A stretch of DNA of 64,000 nt from Caldalkalibacillus mannanilyticus JCM 10596. Its GTDB lineage: Bacteria > Bacillota > Bacilli > Caldalkalibacillales > JCM-10596. Under the pieces are notes generated by a model. It saw only the letters and a list, made by a program, of their open reading frames with translations, searched no databases and was not told the origin of the DNA. Location of the stretch: contig NZ_BAMO01000006.1 in assembly GCF_000615945.1 (NCBI RefSeq), positions 1-64,000 of the forward strand, in the 5' to 3' direction. Shown here piece by piece: positions 1 through 9,257 of the stretch (position 1 is its first letter; every line of letters starts with the position of its first letter). The translations under genes and the position numbers were made by a program.

Positions 1-148
1 CGTGCTTAATATAGATCTCTGCCCCTATTAAATCAGATAGTCCTTTATAATAAATGAGCTGAGTTGGCTTCAGATGTTGATAGACAACCTTCTCCGCGCG
101 CAAGACCTCTGTAAGTGAAATAGGGTAATCTCTAGTAAAATGATACAT
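1..148 (-). CDS. Threonine/serine dehydratase-like PLP enzyme, N-terminal fragment
   Basis: The gene starts at 148 and runs off the left edge, so only the first 49 residues are seen. They read like the N-terminus of fold-type II PLP enzymes: a segment PISLTEVLRAEKVV followed by LKPTQLIYYKGLSDLIGAE and IYIKH, matching the 'TPL...LS..LGAEVYVKHE' start of threonine dehydratases. The PLP lysine lies beyond the window. A ribosome binding site (AGGGAGAAGGG) precedes the ATG. The family includes catabolic threonine dehydratase, serine racemase and ectoine-degradation enzymes, so the exact substrate is open. Confidence 0.7.
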   Translation of the reverse strand, partial: MYHFTRDYPISLTEVLRAEKVVYQHLKPTQLIYYKGLSDLIGAEIYIKH

Positions 149-219
149 GGCACGATCCCTTCTCCCTGTTTATGATCCTTATTCATTTTCCCTTTTTTTG
201 AATTATATCATAATCTTTG

Positions 220-252
220 CAAACAAAAAGCCCATCATTTTTTTGACGGGCT
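220..252 (-). terminator. Rho-independent terminator of ppiB
   Basis: Read on the minus strand, AGCCCGTC and GATGGGCT form an 8-bp stem at 229-252 with one weak pair and an A-rich loop. It is followed by a T-rich run (220-228), 28 bases after the ppiB stop. Confidence 0.8.
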
Positions 253-279
253 ACATAGCTATAAAGCGATCAGTGTAAA

Positions 280-711
280 TTATGCTTCGTATACTTCTAC
301 TTTTTCCATTTTGTCTTGGCCTTTGAACTGATCTACATGTTCCATACCGCTGATAACCTTACCAAAAACAGTATGCTGTCCATCTAAATGAGGCTGTGGC
401 TGATAACAGATATAAAATTGGCTACCGCCTGTATTACGTCCAGCATGAGCCATTGCAAGCGTTCCTCTTTCGTGCTTATTAGGGTTGATTTCACAATTGA
501 TTGTATACCCTGGTCCGCCTGTTCCTGTTCCATGTGGACATCCGCCTTGTGCCACAAAACCTGGAATCACTCTGTGAAAGCTTAGTCCATTATAGAACCC
601 TTCACTGACTAGCTTCTCAAAGTTGGCTACTGTATTAGGTGCATCGTTTTCAAATAGATCAATAAGGACTTCTGATCCATTTGCTAATGTAATTTTTGCT
701 TGTTTGCTCAT
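280..711 (-). CDS. ppiB: Peptidyl-prolyl cis-trans isomerase, cyclophilin type (PpiB)
   Basis: This 143-residue cytoplasmic cyclophilin catalyses cis-trans isomerisation of X-Pro bonds during protein folding. The cyclophilin core is complete: [13 protein letters not shown] (catalytic Arg at the start), a glycine-rich GTGTGGPGY loop, GTLAMAH, and [20 protein letters not shown]. Length equals that of the single-domain bacterial PpiB. RBS AAAGGAGTG lies 8 bases before the ATG. In B. subtilis ppiB follows lysA; here an ABC/GntR operon separates the two. It has its own downstream terminator. Confidence 0.95.
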   Translation of the reverse strand: MSKQAKITLANGSEVLIDLFENDAPNTVANFEKLVSEGFYNGLSFHRVIPGFVAQGGCPHGTGTGGPGYTINCEINPNKHERGTLAMAHAGRNTGGSQFYICYQPQPHLDGQHTVFGKVISGMEHVDQFKGQDKMEKVEVYEA

Positions 712-779
712 GTTATGTACACTCCTTTTAATATCTATCTCTTATAGTGTACTACAAATAAGCGCATTTTAAAAATTTC

Positions 780-1478
780 TTACCCTCTTGCTGGTTTACT
801 CGGACTATTTCGTAACACCAACCATGAAAAGAGTAAGGAAAGAACGGTACCTATCATTACTAAAATGAGAAGAGGATACATTGCATTTTCTACGTTATCT
901 AATATTCCAAAGAAATATTTACCAACATTCCCTAGCGGAGTCATTATGAGAAGTAAAAAAATGGCGAAGAGGAAATAGAATGGAGTATAACCATAACGAT
1001 AATACAGGATTGAAATAAGTTGAAAAAAAGCTAGAATAAACAAGCAGAGTCCAAATTCCAAACCGAGCAAAAATGTAGGTGAAAAGCCCTCAAGGTTAAA
1101 AAAACTAATACGTATGTTTTCTGGATAGTCGAGTCCTAGGATCGCAATGCTGAATACTTTAAAATAGACAAATTCTAAAATGGTGGTAACTGCAGCTAAG
1201 ATCACAGAACAAACGATCGTTCCTTGCATATATTTTTTGCGAGTACTTCCCATCCCTAAAGCATAAGGAAGAGTTTCACTGACATTAATCAGCGCATGAA
1301 TCATGAGGTATATGTAAATAGCTATACCTCCACCAATGAAAATATCCCCATTAGAAATATAATAAGATAATCCAACAAAAAAAAGAGAGGTTGATAACAA
1401 GATGATCCAGAAGATCATATAACTAAATCGAACATCAAGCCAATACAGCTTAAAAATAGGTTTAAATTGATCAAGCAT
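780..1478 (-). CDS. ABC transporter permease, YtrC/D-like
   Basis: A 232-residue very hydrophobic protein with about six predicted membrane spans, no signal peptide and a short charged tail. It starts directly after the stop of the ABC ATPase (TAA-ATG contact), with RBS AAGGGG in the end of that gene, so the two are translationally linked. Position in a GntR-ATPase-permease operon indicates the membrane part of a ytr-type ABC exporter, a system often induced by cell-wall stress in Bacilli. I recognise no substrate-specific motif, so the transported compound is unknown. Confidence 0.7.
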   Translation of the reverse strand: MLDQFKPIFKLYWLDVRFSYMIFWIILLSTSLFFVGLSYYISNGDIFIGGGIAIYIYLMIHALINVSETLPYALGMGSTRKKYMQGTIVCSVILAAVTTILEFVYFKVFSIAILGLDYPENIRISFFNLEGFSPTFLLGLEFGLCLFILAFFQLISILYYRYGYTPFYFLFAIFLLLIMTPLGNVGKYFFGILDNVENAMYPLLILVMIGTVLSLLFSWLVLRNSPSKPARG

Positions 1479-2380
1479 TTATACTTCCCCTTTCTTAAAA
1501 CCGTGCATCTTACTCGGTTTAGTCGTCAGATAAATCATCAATTGCTGTATTGGGATCACATCGATTTTTACTTCTAATTCTTCCGCGCGTTTTCTCTCTT
1601 CAGCCGAAATATTTCCTAAGATGCCGATCACTTCTTGATTGCCGAAGGATTCAGTGTGGATAATCTCTTTCCCTTGAACGAAGGAATCAAGCTTATGATG
1701 TTCACCTGATAGATGAAATGCTTTTGTTCTTAAGCCTTCAACTTCTTCAAGTAATAATAGCTTACCTTGATCAATGATGATTATTTTCTCAAAAATTTTA
1801 CTTACCTCATCAATCAAGTGCGTTGAAAGAACAATAGTACGAGGATTCTCCATAAAATCCTGAATTAATAGATTGTAGAATAATTGTCTTGACACCGCAT
1901 CTAAACCAATATACGGTTCATCAAAAATGGTCAGAGGTGCCCGACTCGCTAACCCTACAATAATTCCTAAGCTGACTCCATTCCTTTTGATAATGACTTT
2001 ACCTTTTTTGAGGGAGACAAGTTAAATTGTCTGATTAGCTCCATGGCATAAACAGGATCCCAATGTTTATAAAAGATTGCAGCTAATTCAAGAACCTCTT
2101 TTACTTTCAGACTTTTTTTGAAGTTTTGACTATCTTTAATAAAACACAGATCTTCTAATACTTTCTCGTTCTCATACGGCGGTTGACCATTGATCAACAA
2201 CCTGCCGCTCGTTTCTCTTATTTCTGCATGGATCAAGTGAAGCAATGTGGTTTTACCTGCCCCATTTCTACCCAGTAAGCCATATATTTTATTTGGCTCT
2301 AGCGCAAAGCTTATGCCATCAAGTGCAGTCGTGTCTTTGTATTTCTTCGTCAGGTCTTGACATGTAATGATGTCAGTCAT
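1479..2380 (-). CDS. ABC transporter ATP-binding protein (frameshifted in this sequence)
   Basis: The gene reads as one 300-residue ATPase if a single base is restored near 1971. The N-terminal part has Walker A GLLGRNGAGKTT. The signature region SKGM runs in the first frame; after the break the second frame continues SLGIIVGLASRAPL, Walker B LTIFDEP, the D-loop GLDAVSR and switch LSTHLIDEV. No domain is missing, and codon usage continues across the break, which favours a consensus deletion over decay. It belongs to the YtrB/EcsA-like group and follows the GntR regulator by 4 bases. It would energise the downstream permease. Confidence 0.8.
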
Positions 2381-2384
2381 TCTT

Positions 2385-2756
2385 TCACTCCTCCCCTTTG
2401 AACTTCTCGATCATTTCAATGACATCTCGCTTGGAAATATTTAGTTTTTCGGCTTCCTTTAACATACTAGCAATATATTCCTCGAAAAAAAGATTTTTTC
2501 TTTTCGTTAATAAACCTTGCTTAGCTCCCTCTGCTACAAACATTCCGATCCCTCTCCTCTTGAATAATATTCCTTGATCCACCAATAGATTGATTCCTTT
2601 TGCCGCTGTAGCTGGATTAATTTGATAATATACAGCAAATTGATTGGTCGATGGAACCTGTTCCCCCTCTTTTAATACCCCTCTAACAATTTCATCCTCA
2701 ATACGTTCTGCAATTTGCATGAAGATCGGCTTTTGATCATCTAACGAATGTTTCAT
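2385..2756 (-). CDS. GntR-family transcriptional regulator, YtrA subfamily
   Basis: A 123-residue regulator with an N-terminal winged helix (PIFMQIAERIEDEIVRG, then VPSTNQFAVYYQINPATAAK) and only a short C-terminal helical tail, as in YtrA-type repressors, which lack a large effector domain. An ATG at 2762 touches the Shine-Dalgarno AGGAGA. The ATG at 2756 lies 6 bases from it and is the better start (MKHSLDDQ). It heads the ABC operon (ATPase, permease) and likely represses it. A TTAC-N4-GTAA palindrome sits just downstream of the -10 of its promoter. Confidence 0.85.
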   Translation of the reverse strand: MKHSLDDQKPIFMQIAERIEDEIVRGVLKEGEQVPSTNQFAVYYQINPATAAKGINLLVDQGILFKRRGIGMFVAEGAKQGLLTKRKNLFFEEYIASMLKEAEKLNISKRDVIEMIEKFKGEE

Positions 2757-2783
2757 GCACATTCTCCTATCTTATTTGGTTCA

Positions 2784-2827
2784 TTACTTATGTAACTAAC
2801 TATATTACCAATGGAGTTAATTGTCAA
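2784..2827 (-). promoter_or_regulatory. SigA promoter of the GntR/ABC operon with overlapping operator
   Basis: On the minus strand TTGACA (2822-2827) and TATAGT (2799-2804) are separated by exactly 17 bases. The palindrome TTACATAAGTAA (2784-2795) lies just downstream of the -10, the position expected for an autorepressor operator. That YtrA-type binding occurs here is inferred. Confidence 0.75.
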
Positions 2828-2903
2828 TAGATTCTTCTCGAACAACAAGCTTTAGGCTTAGCATTAGAATTCTACATGAGGTTTAACATCTTGTTTATTA
2901 ACA

Positions 2904-2934
2904 TAAAAAAAGCCATGGTTCTTTAACCATGACT
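2904..2934 (-). terminator. Rho-independent terminator of lysA
   Basis: On the minus strand a 10-bp stem (AGTCATGGTT / AACCATGGCT, one G-U) with an AAAG loop is followed by seven T residues, 47 bases after the lysA stop. Confidence 0.9.
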
Positions 2935-2980
2935 TTCACATTTAACTATAACAAATTATTAGTTCGATATGATACTACTC

Positions 2981-4303
2981 TTATTTTTGAGGGACCTCGG
3001 AACGGATTGGCATGTCATTGTGAATCAGGTCTTCAAAGGTTTCTCTGCGAACAACCTCGAAGGCTTCTCCGTCTTTCACGAATAAAACAGAGGGTCTTCG
3101 AATTCGGTTATAATTATTCGCCATTGCGTAGCCGTAGGCACCAGTACAAGAAACCGCTAATAAATCTCCTTGTTGCACTTGGGGGAGGTTTAGATCCCAA
3201 ATTAAGATATCCCCAGACTCACATAGTTTCCCTGCTACTGTATACGTTTCCTCGGAAACTTCACTCATGCGATTGGCTATGGCAGCTTCGTACTTGGCTT
3301 GGTATAGAGCCACCCTCAAATTATCGCTCATCCCGCCATCAACAGAGATATATTTTCTAACTCCAGGAACCTCTTTTTGAGCTCCAATTGAATAAATCGT
3401 TGTTCCTGCATCACCCACAATGCTTCGACCTGGTTCAATCCAAATTTCTGGAATATTCTTTCCTCTTTTTGTCCATTCTTCGGTTACTTTGTCACATATC
3501 GCATAAACATATTCTTTCGTTTCTAGAGGGGTATCCTCTTCACGATATCGAATGCCAAATCCCCCACCAAGATTTAATACCTTAAGCTTCCAATCTAATT
3601 CATTTTCTAGTTCATCTAAAGCGTCAGCTAGTTTTTCAATCGTCAGTAGGAAACCATCTGTTTCAAAGATCTGAGATCCAATATGCGAATGCAAGCCCAA
3701 GACATGATAAAAAGGCTGTTGAATAGCATGTTCCAAAGCTCTTCTTACCTGACCGTTCATTAAATCAAAGCCAAATTTAGAATCCTCTTGACCTGTTGTA
3801 ATATATTCATGAGTATGGGCTTCTACTCCAGGGGTGATTCGCAAGAGAATATTAACGACCTGTTGGCGGCTTTTCGCTAGCTCATGCAACAGCTCTAATT
3901 CATAAAAATTATCTACCACATAACAGCCGATTTTGGCTTCTAATGCCATTTCCAATTCATCTGCTGTTTTGTTGTTTCCATGAAAATGAATTTTTTCAGC
4001 GGGAAAGTTCGCTTTGAGTGCTGTAAATAACTCTCCACTAGAAACAACATCAAGTGACATTCCTTCCTGTTCTACTAGCTGACACATCGCAATACAGCTA
4101 AAAGCCTTACTAGCATAGGCAACCTGTGCCTGAATTCCCTTCTGTTTAAAAGCAGAAACAAAAGCATGACATTTTTGACGAATATAGGCTTCATCGTAAA
4201 TGAATAAGGGGGTTCCATATTCCTTAGCTAAATGTACTGTATCACATCCACCTATTTCTAAATGCCCGATCTGATTAATTCGACTAGTGCCATGTAGATA
4301 CAT
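2981..4303 (-). CDS. lysA: Diaminopimelate decarboxylase (LysA)
   Basis: This 440-residue fold-type III PLP enzyme decarboxylates meso-diaminopimelate to L-lysine, the last step of lysine synthesis, in the cytoplasm. The PLP lysine is in VAYASKAFSC, the His of HSHIGSQI stacks on the cofactor, the glycine loop LNLGGGFGIRY binds phosphate, and EPGRSIVGDAG and CESGDIL supply substrate contacts across the dimer. The gene is full length, with RBS GAGGGAGA before ATG 4303. It follows spoVAF as in B. subtilis but has its own promoter and terminator. The roughly 100-base leader is too short for a lysine riboswitch. Confidence 0.95.
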   Translation of the reverse strand: MYLHGTSRINQIGHLEIGGCDTVHLAKEYGTPLFIYDEAYIRQKCHAFVSAFKQKGIQAQVAYASKAFSCIAMCQLVEQEGMSLDVVSSGELFTALKANFPAEKIHFHGNNKTADELEMALEAKIGCYVVDNFYELELLHELAKSRQQVVNILLRITPGVEAHTHEYITTGQEDSKFGFDLMNGQVRRALEHAIQQPFYHVLGLHSHIGSQIFETDGFLLTIEKLADALDELENELDWKLKVLNLGGGFGIRYREEDTPLETKEYVYAICDKVTEEWTKRGKNIPEIWIEPGRSIVGDAGTTIYSIGAQKEVPGVRKYISVDGGMSDNLRVALYQAKYEAAIANRMSEVSEETYTVAGKLCESGDILIWDLNLPQVQQGDLLAVSCTGAYGYAMANNYNRIRRPSVLFVKDGEAFEVVRRETFEDLIHNDMPIRSEVPQK

Positions 4304-4337
4304 TTTGATTACTCTCCCTCAACTTAATAATTTCTAA

Positions 4338-4366
4338 AATATATCATACTTTTGTCACGGTCGCAA
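4338..4366 (-). promoter_or_regulatory. SigA-type promoter of lysA
   Basis: On the minus strand TTGCGA (4361-4366) and TATATT (4338-4343) are 17 bases apart and end 35 bases before the lysA ATG. Confidence 0.7.
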
Positions 4367-4406
4367 TCCTTAATCCACCTAGAAATCTAGGCATTCCCCT
4401 GCTAAT

Positions 4407-5880
4407 TTAAGGTTGTTTTTTCTTGTTCCTTGGATGAACAATACTAGGTCTGGTTTTGTTCATAAGAGAAGTGTAACGAAAGACAATACTCATGAGAGCC
4501 TTAAAGTTAAAGGGAACCAACGGCCATAAATACGGAGTTTTTAAAGATTTCATCACTGCTAAAGAAACAAAAATGAGGGTACAACCAATCACAAACCCTG
4601 GTATCTTAAATAAGAAAACAAGAAGCAATAAGAAGATGCGTAGCATTTTATTGGCAATGCTTAGCTCGTAAGAAGGAGTTGCAAACATACCAACGGCTGC
4701 CACTGAAAGATAGAGAATCACCTCAGGTAAGAAAAGTCCAACGTCAATCGCAATCTGCCCGATCAGAATGGCTGCAACCAGCCCTAGCGCTGTTGCCAAT
4801 GGAGTAGGCGTGTGAATAGCTGCCATCCTCATTAAATCAATCCCAAGTTCAGCGAAAAGAAATTGCAGAAAGACGGGAATCGCATAGTCTTTTTCATTTG
4901 GACCAATAAAAGCAAGATTATCGGGTAATAGCTCGGGTCGCATCACAAAAAGGGTCCATAAGGGTAATAAAAAGATAGAGCAAAAATGCCAAGAAAACGA
5001 ACCCAACGAATATACATTCCGAGGCAGGTGTCTGTCTAAATTCTTCCGCATGCTGAACATGATGAAAATAGGTCGTTGGCATAATAATCACCACTGGAGA
5101 GGTATCGACCATAATCATGACATGCCCTTCTAATAAATGAGCTGCTGCAACGTCTGGACGTTCGGAAAACCTCACCTTAGGAAAGGGATTGTAGCCTTGC
5201 CTCACGACAAATTCTTCGACGACTTTCTCCGCCATAGGAATTCCATCTACTTCAATCGCTTCCAGCTTCTTTCTAATCTCTTCAATTAATTCTGGGTTCG
5301 CAATATCCTTGATGTAGGAAATACAAATATCTGTTTTGGAGCGCTCTCCTACTTGCAGAACTTCCATTCTCAAACGATCATCTCGAATCCTTCTTCTTGT
5401 CAGAGCTGTATTTAGGATCAGATTTTCCGTATAACCGTCCCTTGAGCCACGAACAACTCTCTCCGTATCAGGCTCCTCAGGATTTCGTCCTGGGTAGCTT
5501 CGCACATCAACGACGATTCCCTTATCCCATGTATCTCCAAGAATAACAAGTAATCCAGATAAAAGCTTATCAACAGCTTCGTCTAGATTAGTGACAGCCT
5601 CCACTTGAACATGACTAAGAGAATGTTCAAATAACTCCTTAAATGCTCCTGCGTTCGTTAGAGGTTTATCTACTAGAGAGATTTGTTTTAGAATTTGGAT
5701 AATAAAATCTGTATTGGTTAGTCCATTGACAAAATAAATATTTATTTTTTTATTCGCTATTTTATATTCTCGACAGCCAACATCAAAATTAATATCTAAA
5801 TCTAACTTCTCATGCAAAAATTTATGATTCTTTTCTAAGGACTTTTCGATCCTCAATTCTGTATTTTGTTTCCTACCCAT
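4407..5880 (-). CDS. spoVAF: Stage V sporulation protein AF (frameshifted twice in this sequence)
   Basis: SpoVAF is a GerA-family-like membrane protein of the forespore, last gene of the spoVA operon. With two single bases restored the gene gives 491 residues, the normal length. The first frame covers the soluble domain through TTYFHHVQHAEEFRQTP. Near 5021 the reading moves to a frame giving GMYIRWVRFLGIFAL. Near 4986 (five T where six are needed) it moves to IFLLPLWTLFVMRPELLP and the C-terminal membrane spans. Both breaks are -1. ATG 5880 with RBS GGAGTGG is preferred; it overlaps the end of spoVAE by 8 bases. lysA follows. Confidence 0.85.
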
Positions 5881-6451
5881 GATATCCACTCCGACTTAAT
5901 ATCAACTCTACTGCTTTTTTCGTGATCGGACAACCATACTTAATATGATCCTTCCCATTCATTTTCCCTATATCTCCCACCCCAATTACAATGGGAATAT
6001 CAAGCTCTTCTAAGACATCTACCGTATCCCCATAGACGCGTAATTCTTTAGAAAATTCAACATTTCCATCTTTATCTACTCCCTGAGCTACAATATGCCC
6101 CTGGCTATCTATAGCTAAATCAATGTGTGTCCCTTCCACCGCCTCGGTATTAGAAGCTACAGCAATGGCTCCTAGAACGTTGATTTCTGGATGAGTAGCT
6201 ACATACCGCAGGGCCTTCTCGCCATCACCGTATCCCCCTTGTCCATTATCATCAAACATAACGAGTACAGGATCGTACGCCGCTTTCTTGATCTGTTCCA
6301 CAATATGTTCACCACTTAAGGGAGTGGGATTTCCGGCTGAACGAGAAATACATCTCCCCCCTACTTCATGGGCAACTTCTTGAACAGCTTTGCTGGCTAC
6401 TTTATCTCCATCGGTAATGATTATAATGTCTCTTTTTGACTCCTTCAGCAT
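5873..6451 (-). CDS. spoVAE: Stage V sporulation protein AE, SpoVAEA-type
   Basis: A 192-residue hydrophilic protein beginning RDIIIITDGDKVASKAV and containing GRCISRSAGNPTPLSG, MFDDNGQGGYGDGE and IGVGDIGKMNGKD, characteristic of SpoVAEA (SpoVAEa). In B. subtilis it is the soluble member made with the dipicolinic acid channel proteins in the forespore; its role is not settled. RBS AAAGGAGATG precedes the ATG. Here it follows spoVAB directly (37-base gap), whereas B. subtilis has spoVAC, spoVAD and spoVAEB in between. Confidence 0.9.
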   Translation of the reverse strand: MLKESKRDIIIITDGDKVASKAVQEVAHEVGGRCISRSAGNPTPLSGEHIVEQIKKAAYDPVLVMFDDNGQGGYGDGEKALRYVATHPEINVLGAIAVASNTEAVEGTHIDLAIDSQGHIVAQGVDKDGNVEFSKELRVYGDTVDVLEELDIPIVIGVGDIGKMNGKDHIKYGCPITKKAVELILSRSGYHG

Positions 6452-6488
6452 ATACTCTCATCTCCTTTACAAACACCTCAAGTTATAT

Positions 6489-6917
6489 TTAATGAAAGGG
6501 ATAATAGAACATCCAATGAAACAATGATCCAATCACTTTACCAAACACCATCGCCATGAGCAGCCAGAGAATTTTATCCACTAGATTTATTCTCTTGGCT
6601 AAGATAGGGAGTACATTCAATACCTCCGTTAATGCAGCGGCAAGCATTCCAACAAAAATACCTGCAAATACTCCATATACAACATTTAATTCGGGAATAA
6701 AATGAAAATGAACCTCATGTAAACCCATCCAAGCCCAGAAAACGGCTCCTGCAATGATGCCATACTGATACAGATGGATATAACGACCTGTTTTTGTAAG
6801 CTGGGTTAACCTTGGGACAATCCCTAATACAGTAAGAAAAGCAACCAAGCCTGCTCCCACTGCGAGACCTCCGGAAAGACCAATGAACACCAAAACGATG
6901 CATTCAATCAGGTTCAT
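6489..6917 (-). CDS. spoVAB: Stage V sporulation protein AB
   Basis: SpoVAB is a forespore membrane protein of about 140 residues; this copy has 142, with four to five hydrophobic spans ([50 protein letters not shown], a C-terminal span). The start is ATG 6917: an in-frame ATG at 6947 overlaps the ribosome binding site GGGAGGTGG itself, so it is unlikely. The gene overlaps spoVAA by 14 bases once the spoVAA reading frame is repaired, the tight coupling expected in spoVA operons. Confidence 0.9.
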   Translation of the reverse strand: MNLIECIVLVFIGLSGGLAVGAGLVAFLTVLGIVPRLTQLTKTGRYIHLYQYGIIAGAVFWAWMGLHEVHFHFIPELNVVYGVFAGIFVGMLAAALTEVLNVLPILAKRINLVDKILWLLMAMVFGKVIGSLFHWMFYYPFH

Positions 6918-7532
6918 GAAGTTTTTTTTCCACCTCCCTATTCTCATGCATCACCACATATTGATCTAAATTCTGTTGATATAGAAACATCTCTACCTCT
7001 AATGGACTAGGCTCTTCATTCAAGCGTTTTTTAAATAAATGATTAAAAAAATGATCATACCAATCCCTATTCCCAGTGAATAAGGAATCTGTATTAGCAA
7101 TGGGTGCTTTTCGTCTTCTCCCGTGATGATCCTATAGATTTTTTGATGAACCTTAAGCATGCTGACATCTTCATGAAAATTCATGATGGCTAATCCTGAT
7201 CCAATAAACAGCAGAAGCCAGACAAAAACGACAAGAATGAAAGTAGGAGCCTTTCTTGGATAGATGATCTCTGTAATGGTTTGTGCAGGGCCATATGATT
7301 CTACTTCTAGTTCAGGATCAAACGCCTTTATTAGGTGAATGACCTTCATCAAATCAATCACAACTAAATGCTTATCACTAGGTGTTATCTGATGAATCCT
7401 GAGCTCACCCAGTGCCTTCTCTAGACTTGGATGAACAATAAATTGACTGATGTCTTTTAATGTAACCATTTGATTTGGCTTTACCTGCAAGCGATGACGC
7501 AATCGGATGTACATCTGTTTATCGGCTTTCAT
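6904..7532 (-). CDS. spoVAA: Stage V sporulation protein AA (frameshifted near its end)
   Basis: The first reading frame stops early at 7020 after IYLKNA. Adding one A to the run of six at 7026-7031 restores [18 protein letters not shown] and a tail ending HEPD, giving 209 residues, close to the usual 206. SpoVAA has an N-terminal soluble domain ([17 protein letters not shown]) and two membrane spans ([19 protein letters not shown] and [15 protein letters not shown]). It heads the spoVA operon, which is normally SigG-controlled in the forespore. RBS AAGGTGAT precedes ATG 7532. Confidence 0.9.
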
Positions 7533-7593
7533 TTACATCACCTTTTATACCTTCAGTACTGCTAGTATGTTCGTAATGATGGTTTAAAATGTA

Positions 7594-7636
7594 TCAAAAA
7601 AAGAGCCCTTAAAAGGATCACCTTTTAGAAGCTCTT
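7594..7636 (-). terminator. Rho-independent terminator of the dacF-sigF operon
   Basis: On the minus strand a long stem (AAGAGC..AAAAGG / CCTTTT..GCTCTT, TGAT loop) is followed by seven T. It separates sigF from spoVAA. Confidence 0.9.
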
Positions 7637-7656
7637 ATTCTGGCTTTATGTAAGTG

Positions 7657-8418
7657 CTATTCATTCATTTCAATTTTTATTTGCTTGAGGATCTTCTTTT
7701 CCAATCGAGAAACCTGTACCTGTGAAATCCCAAGACGCTCAGCGACCTCAGATTGAGTTTGATCCTTAAAATACCTGAGATAAACAATCAATCGTTCTCG
7801 ATCCGTTAAACTAATAATCGCTTCTTTTAGAGCAAATCGATCAAACCACTTACCCTCATTTTCATCGGAGATTTGATCCATTAGAGTAATGGGATCACCG
7901 TCATTTTCATACACGGTTTCATGGATCGAAGAGGGTGCTCTCATCGCATCTTGAGCAAATACAACCTCTTCTGGAGTCACTCCTAATTCATCTGCAATCT
8001 CACTAATTTTGGGCTGACGCCCTAAGGTTTTTGATAATTCATCCTTTGTCCTGCGTATCCGGTTGGCCATTTCTTTTAAGGAGCGACTTACCTTCACTGT
8101 TCCATCATCACGAAGAAAGCGCTGAATCTCTCCAATGATCATTGGAACAGCATAGGTTGAAAACTTCACATCATAACTCAGATCAAACTTATCTATCGAT
8201 TTTATTAATCCAATGCAGCCTATTTGAAATAAGTCATCAGGTTCATAGCCCCGATTAAGAAATCTTTGAACGACAGACCAAACCAAGCGTATATTACTCT
8301 CGACTAATCGATCTCTGGCCTTGATATCTCCCTCTTGACTTTGGCGAATTAAGAGACGAACTTCATTATCGTCAAGATAGACCTGAGTTGTTTGATTTTG
8401 TTTCACATCAACGTCCAT
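7657..8418 (-). CDS. sigF: RNA polymerase sigma factor SigF, forespore-specific
   Basis: SigF directs early forespore transcription after septation. The 253-residue protein shows region 2 (RLVESNIRLVWSVVQRF, then DDLFQIGCIGLIKSIDKFD and FSTYAVPMIIGEIQRFLRD), region 3 (ISEIADELGVTPEEV) and region 4 with helix-turn-helix (QSEVAERLGISQVQVSRLEK). ATG 8424 abuts the ribosome binding site AAGGAGA, so ATG 8418 (MDVDVKQ) is chosen. It is the last gene of the spoIIA operon and is followed by a strong terminator. SpoIIAB, encoded just upstream, is its anti-sigma factor. Confidence 0.97.
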   Translation of the reverse strand: MDVDVKQNQTTQVYLDDNEVRLLIRQSQEGDIKARDRLVESNIRLVWSVVQRFLNRGYEPDDLFQIGCIGLIKSIDKFDLSYDVKFSTYAVPMIIGEIQRFLRDDGTVKVSRSLKEMANRIRRTKDELSKTLGRQPKISEIADELGVTPEEVVFAQDAMRAPSSIHETVYENDGDPITLMDQISDENEGKWFDRFALKEAIISLTDRERLIVYLRYFKDQTQSEVAERLGISQVQVSRLEKKILKQIKIEMNE

Positions 8419-8429
8419 AGGCATTCTCC

Positions 8430-8876
8430 TTAATTACATAAGGCTTCATTGGTACTTAATTTTTTGACCAAGGTAATTGTCGTTCCTTTTCCTTCAGTTG
8501 TGATAATTTCTACTGAATCCATGAAATTTTCCATAATCGTGAATCCCATACCTGAGCGTTCCATATCTGGTTTTGTGGTATATAATGGCTGTCTGGCTAA
8601 CTCAATATCTGAGATTCCTATTCCTTCATCTTGGATTACAATCTTTATCTCATTCTCATTCATTTCAACTTTTAGATAGATCATCCCGTTATTCCTGTTT
8701 TCATATCCATGAATGATCGAATTTGTAACAGCTTCAGAAACAACCGTTTTAATATCTGTTAGCTCTTCCATCGTCGGATCTAGCTGAGATACGAAAGATG
8801 CTACTGTAATACGAGCAAATGCTTCATTTTCACTACGAGCCAAAAACTTTAGCTCCATGACGTTATAATCATTCAT
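8430..8876 (-). CDS. spoIIAB: Anti-sigma F factor and serine kinase SpoIIAB
   Basis: SpoIIAB binds SigF and phosphorylates SpoIIAA. The 148-residue protein has the GHKL (Bergerat) ATP site: N box [14 protein letters not shown]1 box DEGIGI, and G2 region [16 protein letters not shown] 8876 overlaps the SpoIIAA stop (ATGA), with RBS GGGGGTGG. A longer in-frame extension upstream lies inside spoIIAA and has no family match. The ending (NEALCN) matches the conserved ALCN tail of the family. Confidence 0.97.
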   Translation of the reverse strand: MNDYNVMELKFLARSENEAFARITVASFVSQLDPTMEELTDIKTVVSEAVTNSIIHGYENRNNGMIYLKVEMNENEIKIVIQDEGIGISDIELARQPLYTTKPDMERSGMGFTIMENFMDSVEIITTEGKGTTITLVKKLSTNEALCN

Positions 8877-9226
8877 GATGCCACCCCCAGTGATTCTAAC
8901 GCTTGCTCTTCGGAATCTACAATCTGAAGAATTTTGAACATCCCCGATAGCTCGAATAAACGATAGATACTCGGAGAAATAGCACAAATGATCATCTTTC
9001 CACCCAACTGAGTGATTTGTTTATAACGACCCAAGATCACACCCAGTCCAGAGCTATCCATAAAGGAAAGCTCCTCCATATTCAATAAGATATGACGAAC
9101 TCCATCTAACTCAATCGTTCTCTCCACCTGATGTCTTAGCTTATCAGCTGTATGATGATCTAATTCCCCTACTAAACGAATGATTAACACATTATCTTTA
9201 GTTGTTAAATCAATCTGTAAACTCAA
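8873..9226 (-). CDS. spoIIAA: Anti-sigma F factor antagonist SpoIIAA
   Basis: This 117-residue STAS protein releases SigF from SpoIIAB when dephosphorylated by SpoIIE. The phosphorylation motif MDSSGLGV places the phosphorylatable serine at residue 58, as in B. subtilis. The start is TTG at 9226, set by a strong AAGGAGG 7 bases upstream. A SigH-type promoter and 0A boxes lie in the 108 bases between dacF and this gene, so the three regulatory genes can be expressed without dacF. Confidence 0.97.
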   Translation of the reverse strand: MSLQIDLTTKDNVLIIRLVGELDHHTADKLRHQVERTIELDGVRHILLNMEELSFMDSSGLGVILGRYKQITQLGGKMIICAISPSIYRLFELSGMFKILQIVDSEEQALESLGVAS

Positions 9227-9257
9227 GGCGATTCCTCCTTCTTCTCAGATAAAACCC

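Noticed and set aside
2929-3360. A 143-codon open frame on the plus strand opposite lysA
   Set aside because: It lies fully within lysA on the other strand, has no ribosome binding site and no recognisable family. It is a shadow of a real gene, like most other opposite-strand frames here.
4304-4406. Lysine riboswitch before lysA
   Set aside because: The leader between promoter and ATG is about 30 bases, far too short; only a small CCTAGATTTCTAGG hairpin lies upstream of the promoter.
4980-5030. Programmed frameshifting in spoVAF
   Set aside because: Two separate shifts in the same direction would be needed, with no slippery heptamer or stimulatory structure evident. Lost bases explain it more simply.
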